From the NCBI RefSeq assembly GCF_900111745.1, contig NZ_FOIJ01000004.1, positions 1 through 64,000 on the forward strand: a stretch of DNA of 64,000 nt. The letters are read 5' to 3'. Positions 60,670 to 64,000 of this stretch are shown in pieces. How positions within the stretch are numbered: the stretch's first letter is position 1; every line of letters starts with the position of its first letter. Below the pieces are notes generated by a model. It was not told where the DNA came from. It made no database searches and saw only the letters and a list, made by a program, of their open reading frames with translations. The position numbers were made by a program, and so were the translations under genes. This DNA comes from Stigmatella erecta (GTDB taxonomy: Bacteria; Myxococcota; Myxococcia; Myxococcales; Myxococcaceae).

Positions 60670-62469
60670 TTAGAACCACTCAGGACGCATGCCCGTGTAC
60701 GAGTCCTCGCCCGAGCTGCACAGCTTGACCAGGACCTTGATGCGCGGCACCTCGGTGGCGAACCAGTACTGCGCCGCGCGCAGCTTGCCTTCGTAGAATT
60801 CCGCGCTTTCTCCGCCCCGGGCGAGCCCCTCGCGGGCCGCCGCCGCCTGGGCCAGCCAGCGCCAGGCCACCGCGAGGAGGGAGAACAGCTCCATGTAGTC
60901 CGCGCTGTGGCGGAGCATCGTCTCCACCTCGCCCGCCATGCCCATGGCCCCCAGGGCCATCGTCAGCTCCAGCACCGACTCCAGCGAGGCCTCCAGCGCC
61001 GCGCACCACGGCCCCGGGACGCCCGCCTGGCGCGCACGCGCCACGGTGGCGAGCACCTCCTCCGAGAAGGCCTGGAGCGCCGCGCCCCCGCCCGCCACCG
61101 CCTTGCGCCCCAGCAAGTCCAACCCCTGGATGCCCGTGGTGCCCTCGTGGATGCTGTTGAGCTTCTGGTCCCTCAGCCAGGCCTCCGGCAGGTACTCGCT
61201 CGAGTAGCCGTACCCCCCGTGTACCTGGAGCGAGAGGACGTTGGCCTCGAAGCCCTTCTCGGCGGGGAACGTCTTGGCCACCGGGGTGAGCAGGTCCAGG
61301 AGCAGCCCGGCGCGCTTGCGGGTCTCCTCGTCCGGCGCGTGCGCCGCGAGGTCCGCCTGGAGCGAGGTGGCGGCCAGGAGCGACAGGCCGCCCTCCACGA
61401 TGGCCTTCTGGCGCAGCAGCATGCGCCGCACGTCCGCGTGCTCGATGATGGGCGTCTGGTGCTGGGAGTCCTTGGCCCCGGCGGCGCGCCCCTGGGGGCG
61501 GTTGCGCGCGTAGCTGAGCGCCTCGTGGTACGCCACGGAGGCGGTGGCCACGCCGTTGAGGCCCACCATGATGCGCGCCTCGTTCATCATCTGGAACATG
61601 CAGGCGAGGCCCCGGTGCTCCGGGCCCACCAGCCAGCCGTGACAGTCCCCCTCCTCGCCGTAGTTGAGCGCCAGGCTCGGCATGCCGCGCCAGCCAATCT
61701 TGTGGATGACGCCGGCCACCCGCACGTCGTTGTCCACCAGCCGGCCGCCTTCCGGGCGGCGCGAGGGCACGGCGAACAGGGAGATGCCGCGCGTGCCCGG
61801 CGGGGCCCCGTCGATGCGCGCCAGCGTCAGGTGCACCACGTTGGGGGCGAAGTCATGGTCCCCGCCGCTGATGAAAATCTTGGAGCCGGAGAGGCGGTAG
61901 CTGCCATCCCCGGCCGGCCTGGCGCGCGCCTTCACGTCCCCGAGGCTGCTGCCCGCCTGGGGCTCGGTGAGGGCCATGGTGCCCGTCCACTCGCCCTGGT
62001 ACAGGCGCGTCATGAACTGCTCGCGCAGCCAGGGCGTGCCGAAGGCCTCGAGGAGGTGCGCCGCGCCGATGGTGAGCCCCACGTAGGCGTAGGCGCTGAG
62101 GTTGGCGGCCATGAGGTACGCGGAGGCCATGGAGTAGAGCGTGAGCGGAAGCTGCTGCCCGCCCACCTCGGGGGGGCGCGAGGCCGTGAGCAGCCCCAGC
62201 TCCACCAGCTGCGGGTAGAGCGTGCGCAGCAGCGGGTGGGTGTGGACGCGGCCATCCCGGAACACGGGGGGCTCGGCATCCATCATCCGGTAGGTGGGAA
62301 AGAGCACCTCCCGGGCGAAGCGGCGCACGTTGCCGAGCACCAGCTCGAACGTCTCGCGCGAGTGCTCGGCGAAGGCGGGCAGGGCGCAGAGCGCTGGCGC
62401 GTCGAGCACCTCGTAGAGCTGGAAGTCGACATCGCGGTCGGACAGGAGCGGGTTGGCGCTGACGGTCAT
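60670..62469 (-). CDS. Acyl-CoA dehydrogenase, DmdC/FadE type
   Basis: The predicted protein has 599 aa, larger than classical acyl-CoA dehydrogenases because of an N-terminal extension and a C-terminal domain, as in DmdC-type (3-methylmercaptopropionyl-CoA dehydrogenase) enzymes. FAD motifs are [19 protein letters not shown] and [25 protein letters not shown]; the catalytic Glu lies in [10 protein letters not shown]. It catalyses alpha,beta-oxidation of acyl-CoA with electrons to ETF. The substrate is not certain. Confidence 0.93.
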   Translation of the reverse strand: MTVSANPLLSDRDVDFQLYEVLDAPALCALPAFAEHSRETFELVLGNVRRFAREVLFPTYRMMDAEPPVFRDGRVHTHPLLRTLYPQLVELGLLTASRPPEVGGQQLPLTLYSMASAYLMAANLSAYAYVGLTIGAAHLLEAFGTPWLREQFMTRLYQGEWTGTMALTEPQAGSSLGDVKARARPAGDGSYRLSGSKIFISGGDHDFAPNVVHLTLARIDGAPPGTRGISLFAVPSRRPEGGRLVDNDVRVAGVIHKIGWRGMPSLALNYGEEGDCHGWLVGPEHRGLACMFQMMNEARIMVGLNGVATASVAYHEALSYARNRPQGRAAGAKDSQHQTPIIEHADVRRMLLRQKAIVEGGLSLLAATSLQADLAAHAPDEETRKRAGLLLDLLTPVAKTFPAEKGFEANVLSLQVHGGYGYSSEYLPEAWLRDQKLNSIHEGTTGIQGLDLLGRKAVAGGGAALQAFSEEVLATVARARQAGVPGPWCAALEASLESVLELTMALGAMGMAGEVETMLRHSADYMELFSLLAVAWRWLAQAAAAREGLARGGESAEFYEGKLRAAQYWFATEVPRIKVLVKLCSSGEDSYTGMRPEWF

Positions 62470-62613
62470 GGCGCCATCTTAAGTGTTCACCAGACCGCTA
62501 CCAGCCGGAGGCCGAGTGTTCTCCACCACATGACATCCGGGCACGGCGGTGGCCCCGGGGGCCCTGAGCGGACAAGAGGGGGGCACACCACCCGCCGTTC
62601 CGGGAGTTCTTCG

Positions 62614-63849
62614 ATGAGGGCTGTCTCTTTCCGCCGTGGGCGTGCGCTGCTGATGCTGGCCGCCCTGGCCGCTTGCACCTCGGATTCCGACTCCAACACC
62701 CCCCAGCCGCCGAAGACGGAAGTCCCTGGGGCGGGCAACCCCCAGGAGGACACCGCCATCAGCAACACCCTGCGGCCGGAGCTGCTCGCCTTCACCCCGG
62801 AGTTGCTTCAGCGGCTGACGGTGGCCCCCGGCTTCCAGGTGTCCGTGTTCGCCCAGGACCTGGGCGACCCCCGGATGATGGCCGTGGCCCCGGACGGCGC
62901 CGTCTATGTCACGCGCCCCAAGAAGGGCGACGTGGTGCGGCTGCACGACAGCGATGGGGACGGGCGCGCCGAGGCGCCGCTCACCGTGCTCTCCGGCCTG
63001 GAGAACGTGCACGGCATCACCCTGCACGAGGGCATCGCCTACGTGGCCACCCCCACCGAGCTGTATGCCGCCGACGTCCAGGCGGACGGCTCCTGGGGCC
63101 CCCGCCGGCGGCTCGTCAGCGGGCTGCCGGACGGAGGGCAGCACCCCAACCGCACGATGGCGGTGGGGCCCGACGGCAAGCTCTACTTCTCGGTCGGCAG
63201 CAGCTGCAACGCGTGCGCCGAGACGAACCTCGAGCACGCCACGATGCTGCGCATGAACTTGGATGGCTCGGGCCGGGAGACCTTCGCCACGGGGCTGCGC
63301 AACACCATCGGCTTTGGCTGGCAGCCGCAGACGGGCGAGCTGTGGGGCTTTGACCACGGCAGCGACCACCGCGGGGACGACATTCCCCCCGAGGAGCTCA
63401 ACCGGCTGCTGCCGGGCAAGGACTACGGCTGGCCCTACGCCTACGGGGCCCGGAACGAGGACCCCGTCATCGACAAGCCGAAGAACATGACCAAGCAGGA
63501 GTACGCCCAGCGCTCCGAGCCCTCGGTGCTGGACTACCAGGCGCACAGCGCCCCCATCGGCATGGTGTTCTACACGGGCACCCAGTGGCCCGCCGAGTAC
63601 CAGGGCGATGCCTTCGTCGCCATGCGCGGCTCGTGGAACCGCAAGCCCGCCACGGGCTACAAGCTGGTGCGCATCGACTTCGAGAACGGCCAGCCCGTGG
63701 GCTTCAGCGACATCGTCTCGGGCTTCCTGCTGGAGGGCGGCCGCGCCCACTTCGCCCGGCTGGCCGGGGTGGCGCAGGCGAAGGATGGCTCGGTGCTCCT
63801 GGGGGATGACACCGGCGGCGTCATCTACCGGGTGGCCTACCGGCCGTGA
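62614..63849 (+). CDS. PQQ-type sugar (sorbosone) dehydrogenase lipoprotein
   Basis: The predicted protein has 411 aa from ATG 62614 with GGGAG upstream. The signal ends ALAAC (Cys21), so it is a lipoprotein. A six-bladed beta-propeller of the glucose/sorbosone dehydrogenase family follows: MMAVAPDGAVYVTRPKKGDV, GLRNTIGFGWQPQTGELWGF, SDHRGDDIPPEELN and LLGDDTGGVIYRV. Cofactor binding is inferred from the family. A CNAC pair at ~residues 195-198 may form a disulfide. Confidence 0.9.
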   Translation: MRAVSFRRGRALLMLAALAACTSDSDSNTPQPPKTEVPGAGNPQEDTAISNTLRPELLAFTPELLQRLTVAPGFQVSVFAQDLGDPRMMAVAPDGAVYVTRPKKGDVVRLHDSDGDGRAEAPLTVLSGLENVHGITLHEGIAYVATPTELYAADVQADGSWGPRRRLVSGLPDGGQHPNRTMAVGPDGKLYFSVGSSCNACAETNLEHATMLRMNLDGSGRETFATGLRNTIGFGWQPQTGELWGFDHGSDHRGDDIPPEELNRLLPGKDYGWPYAYGARNEDPVIDKPKNMTKQEYAQRSEPSVLDYQAHSAPIGMVFYTGTQWPAEYQGDAFVAMRGSWNRKPATGYKLVRIDFENGQPVGFSDIVSGFLLEGGRAHFARLAGVAQAKDGSVLLGDDTGGVIYRVAYRP

Positions 63850-63971
63850 TTTCCCCCTGCGGGTCCCCAATGCCCCGGGGTTGAGGCCCGGGGCGACTGT
63901 CGGCTGGCGGAAAAGTCGTGCTAGGGAGGACCAGGGGGCCTGGACCACACTGTTAGCGTCCAGGGCCTTTC

Positions 63972-64000
63972 ATGAAAGCCACCGAGCCCCGCCTGCCAGA
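63972..64000 (+). CDS. Possible start of a gene cut by the window edge
   Basis: An ATG followed by nine open codons (KATEPRLP) runs off the edge. No strong ribosome-binding site is visible. Only the position suggests a gene. Confidence 0.2.

Noticed and set aside
58966-62600. A long + strand frame running from the YdjM-like gene through the acyl-CoA dehydrogenase gene into the sugar dehydrogenase
   Set aside because: Only its last part, from 62614, has a signal peptide and a domain. The rest is antisense to three well-supported minus-strand genes.

Overview
The window is GC-rich chromosomal DNA from a fruiting-type myxobacterium, most likely suborder Cystobacterineae (Stigmatella, Archangium, Cystobacter or Myxococcus lineage). 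The reasons are the strongly GC-biased third codon positions, the many lipoproteins and secreted proteases, frequent sigma-54 signals, and a lipoprotein toxin plus double-CXXC immunity pair of the kind known from Myxococcus kin discrimination. No phylogenetic test could be run.

Layout. 0-13.7 kb: envelope genes and an orphan CpaF-type ATPase, uracil-DNA glycosylase (ung), a TPR protein, an outer-membrane barrel with an unusual Lys/Ala-rich arm, a YfhO-like polytopic membrane protein and a lipoprotein subtilase. 13.9-18.6 kb: a compact sulfide-oxidation module. A type II sulfide:quinone oxidoreductase diverges from a sigma-54 activator, a persulfide dioxygenase, a rhodanese and a TauE/SafE exporter, with matching TGAAACG upstream sites and -24/-12 promoters. 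18.6-26.7 kb: an SDR gene, then a four-gene cluster (divergent argininosuccinate-synthase paralogue, clavaminate-synthase-like 2-oxoglutarate dioxygenase, DMT exporter, true nitrilase). I do not recognise this combination; it is the best candidate for an undescribed biosynthetic pathway. A choloylglycine-hydrolase-type amidase operon and a thioesterase follow.

26.8-39.8 kb: mostly ordinary genes including gyrA, a PAS histidine kinase, an ABC ATPase lacking its switch histidine, a MerR regulator coupled to a VIT/VWA protein, an amidohydrolase and a NhaR-like LysR regulator. 40.0-43.3 kb: a tRNA-Phe(GAA) followed by a decayed integrative island: an integrase interrupted by two amber codons in identical context, a NYN nuclease gene behind a promoter and a strong terminator in its leader, ISL3 and IS66 remnants, and a truncated lipoprotein.

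43.4-63.9 kb: a three-gene operon ending in a large SWIM/SNF2 helicase, an active/inactive M16 peptidase pair, a DUF1615 lipoprotein, an M4 metalloprotease, an ArsR/SRPBCC pair with a palindromic operator over the start codon, a SitA-like toxin with an overlapping immunity gene, and a run of metabolic and envelope genes up to a PQQ-type sugar dehydrogenase lipoprotein. The left edge cuts a lipoprotein gene. The right edge may cut a new gene just after its start.
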